51,509 nucleotides of DNA from Tenebrionibacter intestinalis (GTDB lineage: Bacteria > Pseudomonadota > Gammaproteobacteria > Enterobacterales > Enterobacteriaceae). The first letter of the stretch is position 1; each line of letters starts with the position of its first letter. The notes beneath the pieces were generated by a model. The model had not been told where the DNA came from, made no database searches, and was given only the letters and a program-made list of their open reading frames with translations. Of the stretch, positions 10,614 through 21,636 are shown piece by piece. The stretch lies in contig NZ_JAEPBH010000024.1 in the NCBI RefSeq assembly GCF_016632365.1, forward strand, positions 14,197-65,705, written 5' to 3'. The translations under genes were made by a program, and so were the position numbers.

Positions 10614-12602
10614 ATGAGCTACCAGGTGCTGGCCCGTAAATGGCGTCCACAAACCTTTGCCGAGGTCGTTGGCCAGGAGCATGTCCTGACCGCGCTGGCT
10701 AATGGCCTGAATCTTGGCCGTATTCACCACGCTTATCTGTTCTCCGGCACGCGCGGCGTAGGCAAAACTTCCATCGCCCGCCTGTTGGCAAAAGGGCTGA
10801 ACTGCGAAACCGGCATCACCGCGACTCCTTGCGGCAAATGTGATAACTGCCGGGAGATCGAGCAGGGGCGTTTTGTCGATCTGATTGAAATAGACGCGGC
10901 TTCGCGCACCAAAGTCGAAGATACCCGCGAACTGCTCGACAACGTGCAGTATGCCCCGGCGCGCGGGCGTTTTAAGGTTTACCTTATCGACGAAGTTCAC
11001 ATGCTTTCGCGCCACAGCTTCAACGCGCTGCTCAAAACGCTGGAAGAGCCGCCTGAGCACGTTAAGTTTTTGCTGGCGACCACCGATCCGCAAAAGCTGC
11101 CGGTGACCATTCTCTCGCGATGCCTACAGTTTCATCTCAGGGCGCTGGACGTCACGCAGATAGCCGCGCAGCTTGAATATGTGCTCGGCCAGGAAAAAAT
11201 TTCATTTGAATCGCGCGCGCTGCATTTGCTGGCGCGAGCCGCCGAAGGCAGCCTGCGCGATGCGCTGAGCCTGACCGATCAGGCTATTGCCAGCGGAGAC
11301 GGCCAGGTCAGCGCTCTGGCGGTTAGCGCAATGCTTGGCACGCTGGATGACGACCAGGCTTTAACGCTAATAGAGGCGCTTACCCAGGCCGACGGCCAGC
11401 GTACTATGGCGCTGGTGGACGAGGCCGCCGCCCGCGGGGTAGCGTGGGAGGCGCTGTTGATTGAAATGCTTAGCCTGTTGCATCAAATTGCAATGGCGCA
11501 GCTTTCGCCCGCGCTTTTCGATACTGGCGCGGGGACGCAAGAGGCGCGCCTGCGCGAGCTGGCGCGCACCGTGCCGCCGGCGGATATACAGCTTTACTAC
11601 CAGACATTGCTTATTGGTCGCAAAGAGCTGCCCTGGGCGCCGGATCGTCGTATGGGCGTTGAAATGACGCTGCTGCGCGCGCTGGCCTTCCACCCCCAGC
11701 AGCCGCTGCCGGAACCGGCGTTGCCGCATAACGCTGCGCCGCGTCAGGCGGCGTCAGAACCGCCGCAGGCGGCCTCAGCGCCGGCGCTGTCGCACCCGCC
11801 GCCGGATCCGGCGGCGCAGTTTACGCCGCCGACCCAGCAGAGCGCGCCGGTCGCGCATAGCGAGCCGCAGGCAAGCGCGCCGCTGCCGGATGCGATAAGC
11901 CAGGTGTTGCAGGCCCGTAGCCAGCTTCAGCGCCAGAAAGGAGATTCCAGAACAAAAAAGAATGAACCGGCGGCGCAGCGATCGGCGCGGCCGGTAGCCA
12001 ACTCCGCGCTTGAGCGCCTGGCGTCGGTGACTGAGCGCGTACAGGCGCGCCAGACGGCGCCGCAGGCGCAGGATAAGCCAGCAAAAAAAGAGGCCTACCG
12101 TTGGAAGGCGCTGAACCCGCAGGCGCCAGCGGTGGACGCAATAGCGACGCCGAAAGCGCTTAAGCGCGCGCTTGAGCATGAAAAAACGCCGGAACTGGCG
12201 GCGAAACTGGCTGAGGAGGCCCTGGCGCGCGATCCCTGGGCGCGGGAGGTTAGCCGTCTACAGGTGTCAAAACTGGTAGAGCAGGTCGCGCTTAATGCCT
12301 GGAAAGAGCAGAACGGCAGCGCGGTTTGCCTGCATCTGCGCCCGGCGCAGCGGCATCTTAATTCGCCCGGCGCGCAGCAGGCGCTGGCGCTGGCGCTAAG
12401 TGAGCTGCACGGCGCGCCGGTTGAACTGACCATTGTTGAAGACGATAATCCCGCACAGCGCACGCCGCTGGAGTGGCGGCAGGCTATCTATGAAGAAAAG
12501 CTTGAGCAGGCGCGGGCGTCGATTATCGCAGATAATAATATTCAGACTCTGCGGCGTTTTTTTGACGCGGATTTGGATGAAGAGAGTATTCGTCCCGTTT
12601 GA
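10614..12602 (+). CDS. dnaX: DNA polymerase III subunit tau (and gamma) DnaX
   Basis: DnaX is the clamp-loader ATPase of the replicative polymerase; full-length tau also links core polymerases and DnaB. Tau here is 662 residues (E. coli 643). Visible are Walker A GTRGVGKTS near residue 45, the four-cysteine zinc module around CETGITATPCGKCDNC, the IDEVHML Walker B region, and a sensor SRC motif. A Pro/Ala-rich linker (about residues 365-440), longer than in E. coli, precedes tau domains IV-V. The ATG at 10614 is chosen over an in-frame TTG two codons upstream because it gives MSYQVLARKWRPQTF. An internal -1 frameshift makes gamma. Confidence 0.97.
   Translation: MSYQVLARKWRPQTFAEVVGQEHVLTALANGLNLGRIHHAYLFSGTRGVGKTSIARLLAKGLNCETGITATPCGKCDNCREIEQGRFVDLIEIDAASRTKVEDTRELLDNVQYAPARGRFKVYLIDEVHMLSRHSFNALLKTLEEPPEHVKFLLATTDPQKLPVTILSRCLQFHLRALDVTQIAAQLEYVLGQEKISFESRALHLLARAAEGSLRDALSLTDQAIASGDGQVSALAVSAMLGTLDDDQALTLIEALTQADGQRTMALVDEAAARGVAWEALLIEMLSLLHQIAMAQLSPALFDTGAGTQEARLRELARTVPPADIQLYYQTLLIGRKELPWAPDRRMGVEMTLLRALAFHPQQPLPEPALPHNAAPRQAASEPPQAASAPALSHPPPDPAAQFTPPTQQSAPVAHSEPQASAPLPDAISQVLQARSQLQRQKGDSRTKKNEPAAQRSARPVANSALERLASVTERVQARQTAPQAQDKPAKKEAYRWKALNPQAPAVDAIATPKALKRALEHEKTPELAAKLAEEALARDPWAREVSRLQVSKLVEQVALNAWKEQNGSAVCLHLRPAQRHLNSPGAQQALALALSELHGAPVELTIVEDDNPAQRTPLEWRQAIYEEKLEQARASIIADNNIQTLRRFFDADLDEESIRPV
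11939..11995 (+). promoter_or_regulatory. Programmed -1 frameshift signal producing DnaX gamma
   Basis: All three elements of the E. coli dnaX signal are present. An internal Shine-Dalgarno AGGAG (11939-11943) lies 10 nt before the slippery heptamer A AAA AAG (11954-11960, in the tau frame). A stem-loop follows at 11966-11976 / 11985-11995, 11 bp with one mismatch and an 8-nt loop. After slipping, the -1 frame reads GAA then TGA (11963-11965), so gamma would be 450 residues ending in Glu. Confidence 0.9.
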
Positions 12603-12658
12603 CGCGCAGCCCGCAGCCGCGCTGCACGTTGTTAATCACATGCCGCTAAGCGTAGTGA

Positions 12659-13020
<362 letters not shown>

Positions 13021-13021
<1 letters not shown>

Positions 13022-13626
13022 TGCAAACCAGCCCGCTGCTCACGCAGCTTATGGAAGCGCTGCGCTGCCTGCCAGGCGTTGGGCCGAAATCGGCCCAACG
13101 TATGGCGTTTTCCCTGTTGCAGCGTGACCGCAGCGGCGGTATGCGCCTGGCGCAGTCGTTACAGCGAGCTATGTCGGAAATTGGCCACTGCGCCGATTGC
13201 CGCACCTTCACCGAGCAGGATGTTTGCAATATCTGCGCAAATCCGCGCCGCCGTGAAAACGGCCAGATCTGCGTAGTGGAAAGCCCGGCGGACATCTATG
13301 CTATTGAGCAAACAGGGCAATTTTCCGGACGTTATTTTGTGCTGATGGGCCACCTGTCGCCGCTTGATGGTATTGGTCCAAACGATATTGGCCTCGACAG
13401 GCTTGAGCAACGCCTGGAAATGGAGTCGATGCAGGAAGTGATCCTCGCGACCAATCCAACCGTGGAGGGGGAGGCGACCGCCAACTATATTGCCGAGCTT
13501 TGCGCTCAGTACGGCGTGCAGGCCAGCCGCATCGCTCATGGCGTGCCGGTGGGCGGCGAACTGGAAATGGTTGACGGCACCACGCTGTCGCATTCACTGG
13601 TTGGGCGTCATAAGATTATATTTTAA
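13021..13626 (+). CDS. recR: Recombination mediator RecR
   Basis: RecR works with RecO (and RecF) to load RecA on SSB-coated gaps. The 201-residue product shows an N-terminal helix-hairpin-helix ([14 protein letters not shown]), a four-cysteine zinc finger ([16 protein letters not shown]), and a Toprim domain starting [14 protein letters not shown]. The length equals E. coli. It is translationally coupled to ybaB by a one-base overlap. Confidence 0.97.
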
Positions 13627-13631
13627 TCAAT

Positions 13632-13655
13632 CGGGAGCCGGTTTTGCCGCTCCCG
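13632..13655 (+). terminator. Hairpin after recR
   Basis: A 7-bp stem CGGGAGC / GCTCCCG begins 5 nt after the recR stop, with a short inner GG/CC pairing. It abuts the sigma-32 promoter of htpG and has no long T-run, so it may be a weak terminator insulating htpG from the dnaX operon. Confidence 0.45.
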
Positions 13656-13684
13656 CTTGAAATCCCTTTTCCGTAACCCCATAA
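13656..13684 (+). promoter_or_regulatory. Sigma-32 heat-shock promoter of htpG
   Basis: The -35 CTTGAAA (13656-13662) and -10 CCCCATAA (13677-13684) are separated by 14 bp. This is an excellent match to the sigma-32 consensus (CTTGAAA, 13-15 bp, CCCCATnT). It lies 88 bp upstream of the htpG start codon. htpG is a classical RpoH regulon member, so heat induction is expected. Confidence 0.88.
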
Positions 13685-13772
13685 CCTCTCAACCTGTTTC
13701 CCGTAACCGTACAGACCCGACTGCTTTTGCCTGAAATGTGCAAAAACAAGGGGATAGTTGAGGTATCGCTAA

Positions 13773-15647
13773 ATGAAAGGACAAGAGACTCGTGGCTTCC
13801 AGTCAGAAGTAAAACAGCTTCTGCACCTGATGATCCATTCTCTCTATTCAAATAAAGAAATCTTCCTGCGTGAGCTTATCTCCAACGCATCCGATGCCGC
13901 TGACAAGCTGCGCTTTCGCGCGTTGTCAAAGCCTGAGCTTTATGAAGGCGACGGCGAACTGCGCGTGCGCGTAGCGTTTGATAAAGAAGCCCGCACGTTG
14001 ACGATTTCTGATAACGGCATCGGCATGAACCGTGATGATGTGATTGATCATCTCGGCACTATCGCAAAATCTGGCACTAAAGCGTTTCTCGAATCTATGG
14101 GCTCCGATCAGGCAAAAGACAGCCAGTTGATTGGGCAGTTCGGCGTAGGTTTTTATTCCGCGTTTATTGTTGCAGATAAAGTGACCGTTCGCACCCGCGC
14201 TGCGGGCGATAGCGCGGATAAGGGCGTGTTCTGGGAGTCGGCTGGCGAAGGCGAGTATACCGTTGCCGATATCACGAAAGATGAGCGTGGCACCGATATC
14301 ACGCTGCATCTGCGCGAGGGCGAAGATGAATTCCTCGACCCGTGGCGCGTGCGTTCTATCATCAGTAAATATTCCGACCATATCGCGCTGCCGGTTGAGA
14401 TTGAGCAAAGCGAAGAAAAAGACGGCGAAACCGTTGTAAGCTGGGAGAAAATCAACAAAGCCCAGGCGTTGTGGACCCGTAACCGAGCGGAAATCAGCGA
14501 TGATGATTATAAAGCGTTTTATAAGCATATCGCCCATGACTTTACCGACCCGTTGATCTGGAGTCACAACCGCGTGGAAGGGAAGCAGGAGTACACCAGC
14601 CTGCTGTATATCCCGGCGCAGGCGCCGTGGGATATGTGGAATCGCGATCATAAACATGGCCTTAAGCTGTACGTGCAACGTGTGTTCATCATGGATGACG
14701 CCGAGCAGTTTATGCCGAACTACCTGCGCTTTGTGCGCGGCCTGATTGATTCAAACGACCTGCCGCTTAACGTATCGCGTGAGATTCTTCAGGACAGCAC
14801 CGTTACCCGCAATCTGCGTAACGCCCTGAGCAAGCGCGCGCTGCAAATGCTGGATAAACTGGCGAAAGACGACGCCGACAAGTACCAGACTTTCTGGGAC
14901 CAGTTTGGCCTTGTGCTTAAAGAAGGTCCGGCGGAAGATCAGGCTAACCAGCAGGCTATTGCCAAACTGCTGCGTTTTGCATCAACACACAACGATTCTT
15001 CTGTGCAAAACGTCTCTCTGGAAGCGTATGTCAGCCGCATGAAAGAAGGGCAGGAAAAGATTTATTACATCACCGCCGATAGCTATGCGGCGGCGAAAAG
15101 CAGCCCGCACCTGGAGCTGCTGCGTAAAAAAGGCATTGAAGTGCTGCTGCTGTCCGATCGCATTGACGAGTGGATGATGAGCTATCTTACTGAGTTCGAC
15201 GGTAAAGCGTTCCAGTCGGTAGCAAAAGCGGACGCATCGCTGGAAAAACTGGCCGATGATGTGGATGAAAGCGCGAAAGAAGCCGATAAAGCGCTGGAGC
15301 CGTTCGTTGAACGTGTGAAAACGCTGCTGGGCGAGCGCGTAAAAGAGGTGCGCCTGACCCACCGCCTTACCGACACCCCGGCGATTGTGACGACCGACGG
15401 TGATGAAATGACCACCCAGATGGCGAAGCTGTTTGCCGCGGCAGGCCAGACGGTGCCGGAGGTGAAGTACATTTTTGAACTGAACCCGGATCATCCGCTG
15501 GTGAAACGTACCGCTGATACCACTGACGATGCGCGTTTTGGCGAATGGATTGAGTTGTTGCTCGATCAGGCGCTGCTGGCTGAGAAAGGGACGCTGGACG
15601 ATCCGAACCTGTTTATTCGCCGCGTTAACCAACTGCTGTTGGGTTAA
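13773..15647 (+). CDS. htpG: Molecular chaperone HtpG (Hsp90)
   Basis: Bacterial Hsp90, an ATP-driven dimeric chaperone that acts with DnaK on clients. It has 624 residues as in E. coli. The N-terminal GHKL ATP site shows [21 protein letters not shown] and [11 protein letters not shown]; the middle domain and C-terminal dimerisation domain follow without a break. A sigma-32 promoter precedes it. A structured repeat and a terminator follow the gene. Confidence 0.98.
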   Translation: MKGQETRGFQSEVKQLLHLMIHSLYSNKEIFLRELISNASDAADKLRFRALSKPELYEGDGELRVRVAFDKEARTLTISDNGIGMNRDDVIDHLGTIAKSGTKAFLESMGSDQAKDSQLIGQFGVGFYSAFIVADKVTVRTRAAGDSADKGVFWESAGEGEYTVADITKDERGTDITLHLREGEDEFLDPWRVRSIISKYSDHIALPVEIEQSEEKDGETVVSWEKINKAQALWTRNRAEISDDDYKAFYKHIAHDFTDPLIWSHNRVEGKQEYTSLLYIPAQAPWDMWNRDHKHGLKLYVQRVFIMDDAEQFMPNYLRFVRGLIDSNDLPLNVSREILQDSTVTRNLRNALSKRALQMLDKLAKDDADKYQTFWDQFGLVLKEGPAEDQANQQAIAKLLRFASTHNDSSVQNVSLEAYVSRMKEGQEKIYYITADSYAAAKSSPHLELLRKKGIEVLLLSDRIDEWMMSYLTEFDGKAFQSVAKADASLEKLADDVDESAKEADKALEPFVERVKTLLGERVKEVRLTHRLTDTPAIVTTDGDEMTTQMAKLFAAAGQTVPEVKYIFELNPDHPLVKRTADTTDDARFGEWIELLLDQALLAEKGTLDDPNLFIRRVNQLLLG

Positions 15648-15695
15648 ACCGCGCTGGACGTGTAGCCGTTTTTATAGGGGCGCTTAGCGATCGGA

Positions 15696-15826
15696 GTCAA
15701 AGCGGGCGAAACCGGAGTTTCGCCCGCTTTGTGGTTAACAGTTGAAAATCAACGCGTTGATTTTCATGGTTTATTTTACAGATATGGCGGGCTGAGTTTG
15801 TTTTGCCCGGCACTTGTCATCAGCCT
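15696..15826 (+). repeat. Structured intergenic repeat, copy C (3' of htpG)
   Basis: This is copy C of a four-member family. It opens with a 14-bp perfect hairpin (15699-15712 / 15717-15730, loop CGGA) that probably terminates htpG. Next is the conserved GTGGTTAACAG, then a second hairpin AAAATCAA-CGCG-TTGATTTT, and it closes with TTGTCATCAGCCT. Copies A and B have hairpin arms of different sequence at the same place. A stem-loop with T6 follows 8 nt later. Confidence 0.7.
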
Positions 15827-15834
15827 CAACCCGC

Positions 15835-15857
15835 CCGCCTGACGCAGGCGGTTTTTT
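15835..15857 (+). terminator. Intrinsic terminator following repeat copy C
   Basis: A 7-bp stem CCGCCTG / CAGGCGG with an ACG loop is followed directly by T6 (15852-15857). It is a strong plus-strand intrinsic terminator although no gene lies between htpG and it, so it acts on htpG read-through or on a transcript from the repeat itself. Confidence 0.8.
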
Positions 15858-15869
15858 ACGCAGGCATAA

Positions 15870-16730
<861 letters not shown>

Positions 16731-16744
16731 GCACCGTTGCCTGC

Positions 16745-16765
16745 ACCGGGGAATGCTTCCCCGGT
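16745..16765 (+). terminator. Terminator after adk
   Basis: A perfect 9-bp stem ACCGGGGAA / TTCCCCGGT with a TGC loop starts 14 nt after the adk stop. A broken T-rich tract (ACCCTTTTC) follows. Confidence 0.65.
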
Positions 16766-16917
16766 TACCCTTTTCTCCAGGGATCTCCTCATATATCGCT
16801 ACCCGGTTTATCCTTGTAATCTTATTCACGCGTACCGCGTCTGTTATTGTCATTAGCTTTTCGTGAAGGCTTTTCAGCCAGAATCTTCTGCCCGTTACGC
16901 AGTCAAGAAGGAGTGGA

Positions 16918-17883
16918 ATGTTGCGTCAGGAAAAAACAGGCGTGCTGCTGGTGAACCTCGGTACGCCGCAGGCCCCAACGCCTGCTGCCGTTAAGCGTTA
17001 TCTGCGTCAGTTTCTCAGCGACAGACGCGTGGTGGACGCGCCACGGCTTATATGGTGGTGCATTTTGCGCGGTATTGTACTCCCCCTGCGTGCGCCGCGC
17101 GTGGCGAAGCTATACCAGTCGGTGTGGCGTGAAGGCGGCTCGCCGCTGATGGTCTACAGCCGTAGCCAGCAGCAAAAGCTACAGGCGCGGCTGCCCGATA
17201 TGCCCGTGGCGCTTGGCATGAGCTACGGCGCGCCGTCGATACAAAACGCGGTGGATGAGCTGCTGGATCAGGGGGTAGGCCACATTGTGGTTCTGTCGCT
17301 CTACCCGCAGTATTCCTGCTCTACCGTGGCGGCGGCGTGGGATGAACTGGCGCGCGTGCTGGCGAAAACGCGCAGCGTGCCCGGCGTGACGTTTATACGC
17401 GATTATGCGACTAACCCGGATTACATTCAGGCGCTGGCCGCAACGGCGCGGCGCGCCTTTACGCAGCACGGCGAGCCGGATTTACTGCTGCTCTCCTATC
17501 ATGGCATCCCACAGCGCTATGCCGATGAAGGCGATGACTATCCGCAGCGCTGTCGGGACACGACTCGCGAGCTTGTGAGCGCGCTGGGCCTTGCGCCGGA
17601 AAACGTAATGATGTCGTTTCAGTCTCGCTTTGGCAAAGAGCCGTGGCTTACGCCTTATACCGATGAAACCGTGAAAATGCTGGGTGAGCAGGGGGTGAAG
17701 CATATACAGGTTATGTGTCCTGGTTTCGCCTGCGATTGTCTGGAAACGCTGGAGGAAATCGCTGTTCAAAACCGTGAAATCTTCCGGCATGCGGGAGGCG
17801 GGAAGTATGAATATATTCCCGCGCTTAACGATGAGGATGAGCATATCGCCATGATGGCGCGCCTGGTGGCGCGTTACCGTTAA
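16918..17883 (+). CDS. hemH: Ferrochelatase HemH
   Basis: HemH inserts ferrous iron into protoporphyrin IX, the last step of heme synthesis. It has 321 residues (E. coli 320) and begins [20 protein letters not shown]. The catalytic histidine is in [12 protein letters not shown] (near residue 196), and the conserved [14 protein letters not shown] segment is near residue 265. An AAGGAG ribosome site lies 4 nt before the ATG. aes and gsk, which follow hemH in E. coli, are absent. Confidence 0.96.
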   Translation: MLRQEKTGVLLVNLGTPQAPTPAAVKRYLRQFLSDRRVVDAPRLIWWCILRGIVLPLRAPRVAKLYQSVWREGGSPLMVYSRSQQQKLQARLPDMPVALGMSYGAPSIQNAVDELLDQGVGHIVVLSLYPQYSCSTVAAAWDELARVLAKTRSVPGVTFIRDYATNPDYIQALAATARRAFTQHGEPDLLLLSYHGIPQRYADEGDDYPQRCRDTTRELVSALGLAPENVMMSFQSRFGKEPWLTPYTDETVKMLGEQGVKHIQVMCPGFACDCLETLEEIAVQNREIFRHAGGGKYEYIPALNDEDEHIAMMARLVARYR

Positions 17884-18293
17884 CCGTAAGAGCCTTACGC
17901 CGTCTGGCGCGAAATTTGGGATTGCCGACAGGCTGAAATGGCGGTGCGATTTTCTCAAAGAGCGCGTCTCGATTCCGGCAGTGAATAAAGCCCGGACGCA
18001 AGCGCTGAGCGATCGACTGTTCAAACGCCCGGGATGTGCCGGGAAAACAGCGCGCTTCGGTCGGCCCGACGTTCTGTCTCGTTTTGCACTCAGCCCCCAC
18101 CCTGGGCGTCTTATCTGGCCTTCGCCTGCGTTTTACCGGTATCAGCGGGCGTCAGCGCGCCACTCTGTAAGCCAGTAGGCGTTAAAACGAACAGGCTTGC
18201 TGACAGTCAATAAACGATAAGAGGCCCACTCATTCGGGTCACGGCATGGCATGGTTTTTTTGCACTAACAAAAAACGTTATTCATAAACAGGT
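17884..18293 (+). other. 410-bp gene-free stretch between hemH and ybaL
   Basis: No coding region with family similarity, RNA gene or clear promoter is visible on either strand. In E. coli this place holds aes and gsk; I found no recognisable remnant of either. Short GC-rich inverted repeats occur around 18000-18060. The end nearest ybaL is AT-rich with T and A runs at 18254-18280 that may serve as a weak terminator for ybaL. Confidence 0.6.
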
Positions 18294-19973
18294 TTAACCG
18301 GTTGGCATCGCGTCTGCGACCGGCGGCGTTTCCAGCAATGTCAACATAGTATTGGCGATTTCACGTTCACCCATTACTACCTGATTAGCGCCGCGTTCGG
18401 TAATATAATTTACCTCATCGTCGTAATGGGCGCGGGCGATAATTTCAATGTGTGGGTTCTTCTCGCGCGCGGCGGCCACAATTTCACCGGCCTCGTAGCC
18501 ATTTGGTATGGTCAGCAGCAGCCAGCGCGCGCAGTCGAGATGCGCCAGCGTCATAATTTCCTCATTGGCGGCATTGCCAAGCACTGCGCGTATTCCGCGC
18601 TCGCGCAGCTCATCAACCCGGTTGCGCGAGGTTTCAATAACCACCAGCGGTACGCCCTGGTCAATCAAACGCTGGCCCAACAGACTTCCCACGCGGCCAA
18701 AGCCGACCAGCAGCGCATGATTGCAGATATCCACAGGTACCTGTTTTTCGTCTTCTATCGCTTCTTCCAGCGTCTGCTCTTCCAGCGTCTCGTTTTTCTT
18801 CAGGAAGCGCTCCAGCAAAGCAAATACCACCGGGTTTAACATGATAGAGAGGATGGCGCCGGCCAACACAAGGTTCTGACCGGCCTGCGGCAACAGCCCA
18901 ATCGACATTCCAAGGCCTGCCAGGATAAAGGCGAATTCGCCAATTTGCGCCAGGCTGGCGGCGATGGTGAGCGCGGTGCGCTGAGAGTGACCGAACATCC
19001 GCACCAGCAGAAAGGCCGCAACTGATTTGCCAAAAATAATAATGGCCAGCGTAGCGAGTACCGCCAGCGGCTGATTCATGAGTATTCTCGGGTCGAACAG
19101 CATTCCTACAGAAACAAAAAACAGTACGGCAAACGCGTCGCGCAGCGGCAGCGTATCATGCGCGGCGCGGTGGCTAAGTTCAGATTCATTGAGCACCATA
19201 CCGGCGAAAAAGGCGCCCAGCGCGAATGAAACATCGAACAGTTCTACGGCGCCCATCGCGATGCCAAGCGCCAGGGCCAGCACCGACAGCGTAAACAGTT
19301 CACGCGAGCCGGTCGCGGCGCTGCGTGACAGGATCCACGGCACCAGGCGGCGGCCAACCAGCATCATTAGCGCGATAAACGCCACGACTTTGCCGAGGGT
19401 CAAACCCATATCCAGCGTTAGCGAAGCAAGGCCAACGTTGCCTTTTTCCAGCATGTCAGCGATGGCGGGCAACAGAACCAGCGTTAAGACCATGACCAGA
19501 TCTTCAACAATCAGCCAGCCGATGGCGATTTGGCCGCGCTGGCTATCAATGAGCTGGCGTTCTTCCAGCGCCCTGAGCAGCACGACGGTACTGGCGGTGG
19601 ATAAACACAGGCCGAATACGATACCGGTCATCAACGACCAGCCCAGCAGGGCGGACAGCCCCATGCCGAGCAGCGTTGCCACCGCAATCTGCAACACCGC
19701 GCCGGGAATAGCGATGGCCTTTACCGCCATTAAATCTTTAAGCGAGAAGTGTAACCCTACCCCAAACATCAGCAGGATAACGCCAAGCTCCGCCAGCTCC
19801 GGCGCCAGTTTGGTGTCGGCCACAAAGCCTGGCGTAAAAGGCCCTACCAGCACACCCGCAATCAGATATCCCACCAGGGGCGATATACGTAGCCTGTTCG
19901 CCAGCATACCGAGCAGAAAAGCGAGCACAAGGCCGCCAACAATGGTGGTGATAAGCGGGGTGGCGTGATGCAT
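18294..19973 (-). CDS. ybaL: Putative cation/proton antiporter YbaL (Kef type)
   Basis: A CPA2-family monovalent cation/proton antiporter fused to a cytosolic Rossmann nucleotide-binding (TrkA-N) domain. The 559-residue product has about twelve hydrophobic helices to residue 385, including GLCLSTASTVVLLRALEE and GAFFAGMVLNESELSH. A linker rich in Glu and Leu leads to the TrkA-N motif LVGFGRVGSLLGQRL. The ATG at 19973 is chosen because it gives MHHATPLITTIVGG, matching E. coli, and has AGGAG upstream; an in-frame codon further upstream would add 22 residues without similarity. Substrate is unproven. Confidence 0.94.
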   Translation of the reverse strand: MHHATPLITTIVGGLVLAFLLGMLANRLRISPLVGYLIAGVLVGPFTPGFVADTKLAPELAELGVILLMFGVGLHFSLKDLMAVKAIAIPGAVLQIAVATLLGMGLSALLGWSLMTGIVFGLCLSTASTVVLLRALEERQLIDSQRGQIAIGWLIVEDLVMVLTLVLLPAIADMLEKGNVGLASLTLDMGLTLGKVVAFIALMMLVGRRLVPWILSRSAATGSRELFTLSVLALALGIAMGAVELFDVSFALGAFFAGMVLNESELSHRAAHDTLPLRDAFAVLFFVSVGMLFDPRILMNQPLAVLATLAIIIFGKSVAAFLLVRMFGHSQRTALTIAASLAQIGEFAFILAGLGMSIGLLPQAGQNLVLAGAILSIMLNPVVFALLERFLKKNETLEEQTLEEAIEDEKQVPVDICNHALLVGFGRVGSLLGQRLIDQGVPLVVIETSRNRVDELRERGIRAVLGNAANEEIMTLAHLDCARWLLLTIPNGYEAGEIVAAAREKNPHIEIIARAHYDDEVNYITERGANQVVMGEREIANTMLTLLETPPVADAMPTG

Positions 19974-20182
19974 TCCGTCTCCTTCTGGGCTGGGTGAAAC
20001 CGGGTATCGGCGCCGAAATGGGGCGACTGGCGTATTCATAGTTTAAAACACTTTTTTAAACTACGTTTAAGAATAAACGTTGAATTACGTTAAAAACCAG
20101 CGCTTACCTCAAAAAAAAGTTATAACGCGCCAAATTAGCCGCTTATCTCTGTGAAAGCGTGAAAGAATGTGGGAATAAGAAC

Positions 20183-20205
20183 CGGCCAGAGTAAGCCTCT
20201 GGCCG
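20183..20205 (-). terminator. Hairpin after fsr
   Basis: A 9-bp perfect inverted repeat CGGCCAGAG / CTCTGGCCG with a 5-nt loop lies 8 bp beyond the fsr stop. On the minus strand a T-run precedes rather than follows it, so its efficiency as a terminator is uncertain. Confidence 0.4.
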
Positions 20206-20213
20206 AAAAAAGG

Positions 20214-21431
20214 TCAGCCTTTTACGCGGTTATCAGGGAGGAATACCGTGAAAATGCCAAGTAGCGGCAGGAAGGCGCAGATTTTATACACCAGCTCAAT
20301 ACTTGTATGGTCGGCAATCAGGCCCAGCACGGCGGCGCCGAGACCGCCCATACCGAAAGCAAAGCCAAAAAACAGCCCTGAAACCATGCCGATGCGCCCT
20401 GGCAGCAGCTCCTGGGCGTAAACAAGGATGGCGGAGAAGGCGGAGGCGAGGATAAAACCGATAATGACGGTCAAAATACCCGTCCACCACAGGGTTGCCC
20501 ACGGCAAAAGAAGCGTAAATGGCGCAACGCCGAGGATTGAACCCCATATGACGTATTTTCGACCAATTTTGTCGCCTACCGGGCCGCCAATCACGGTTCC
20601 TGCCGCGACCGCAAACAAAAAGGCGAACAGATGTATTTGGGCGTTTTGCACTGAGAGGCCGAATTTTTGCATCAGATAAAACGTGTAGTAACTACTGATG
20701 CTCGCCATATAAAAGTATTTGGAGAAAATCAGCACCAGCAAAATGCCGATAGCCAACGCCACTTTATTGCGCGGCAGCGGGCTGGAGACAGGCTGGGCCG
20801 GTCTGCTTTTGGCGATGCGGTGCTGCGCGGCATACCAGCGGCTTACCTGCATCAGCACGATAATCGCCAGCAGCGCTGCCAGCACGAACCAGGCGACGTT
20901 GCCTTTACCATAAGGCGCGATAATTACCGCTGCCAGCAGGGGGCCGAGAGAGCTTCCGAAATTGCCGCCTACCTGGAACAACGACTGGGCCAGCCCATGA
21001 CGTCCGCCGGAGGCCATACGCGCCACGCGCGAGGATTCGGGATGGAATACCGAAGAGCCGGTACCCACCAGCGCTGCTGCCAGCAACACCATCGGAAAGC
21101 TGCCTGCCAGCGCCAGCAGCACCAGGCCGCATAGCGTGAAGCACATACCGACAGGCAGGGACCAGGGCATGGGATATTTATCGGTATAGTAGCCAACCAC
21201 CGGCTGCAGCAGGGAAGAGGCGAGCTGGAAGGTCAGCGTAATCAGCCCCACCTGCACAAAACTGAGGGTAAATTCTGCCTGCAATAACGGATACAGCGCC
21301 AGCAGCAGCGACTGGATCATATCGTTGAGCAGATGAGAAAGGCTGATAGCGCCAAGGATGCCAAAAGATGTTCGGGCTTTTTGCGACGGCGGCGTGCCAG
21401 ACAACGCCGGGTTTTGTTGACTCATTGCCAT
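20214..21431 (-). CDS. fsr: Fosmidomycin resistance MFS exporter Fsr
   Basis: A 12-helix major-facilitator exporter known for fosmidomycin resistance. It has 405 residues (E. coli 406) and is nearly colinear. After a cytosolic N-terminus it reads GILGAISLSHLLNDMIQSLL, followed by the MFS motif region VGYYTDKYPMPW, FHPESSRVARMASGGRHG, and motif A of the second half, GGPVGDKIGRKYVIWG. Divergent from ushA over a 205-bp gap. No sign of decay. Confidence 0.95.
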   Translation of the reverse strand: MAMSQQNPALSGTPPSQKARTSFGILGAISLSHLLNDMIQSLLLALYPLLQAEFTLSFVQVGLITLTFQLASSLLQPVVGYYTDKYPMPWSLPVGMCFTLCGLVLLALAGSFPMVLLAAALVGTGSSVFHPESSRVARMASGGRHGLAQSLFQVGGNFGSSLGPLLAAVIIAPYGKGNVAWFVLAALLAIIVLMQVSRWYAAQHRIAKSRPAQPVSSPLPRNKVALAIGILLVLIFSKYFYMASISSYYTFYLMQKFGLSVQNAQIHLFAFLFAVAAGTVIGGPVGDKIGRKYVIWGSILGVAPFTLLLPWATLWWTGILTVIIGFILASAFSAILVYAQELLPGRIGMVSGLFFGFAFGMGGLGAAVLGLIADHTSIELVYKICAFLPLLGIFTVFLPDNRVKG

Positions 21432-21636
21432 AGTTACCTGAAATTTATGATTTATAGTTGGGCGAATAATGCAGGGAAAGCTCCGGTGAAGCCGGATACT
21501 CTGTTAACATACGCCCCCGCAAGCGGCGTGAAAAGCCGGGAAAAGGATTTTATCGCCCCGCGGCGCACACCTTAAATCAGTATATGCTTTGCATAAAGCA
21601 GTGATTTTCGTTTGGTAAAACCAGGGAGAGTAAACG

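Noticed and set aside
11775-12179. Arg-rich minus-strand frames inside dnaX
   Set aside because: They arise from the GC-rich Pro/Ala linker of DnaX read on the other strand.
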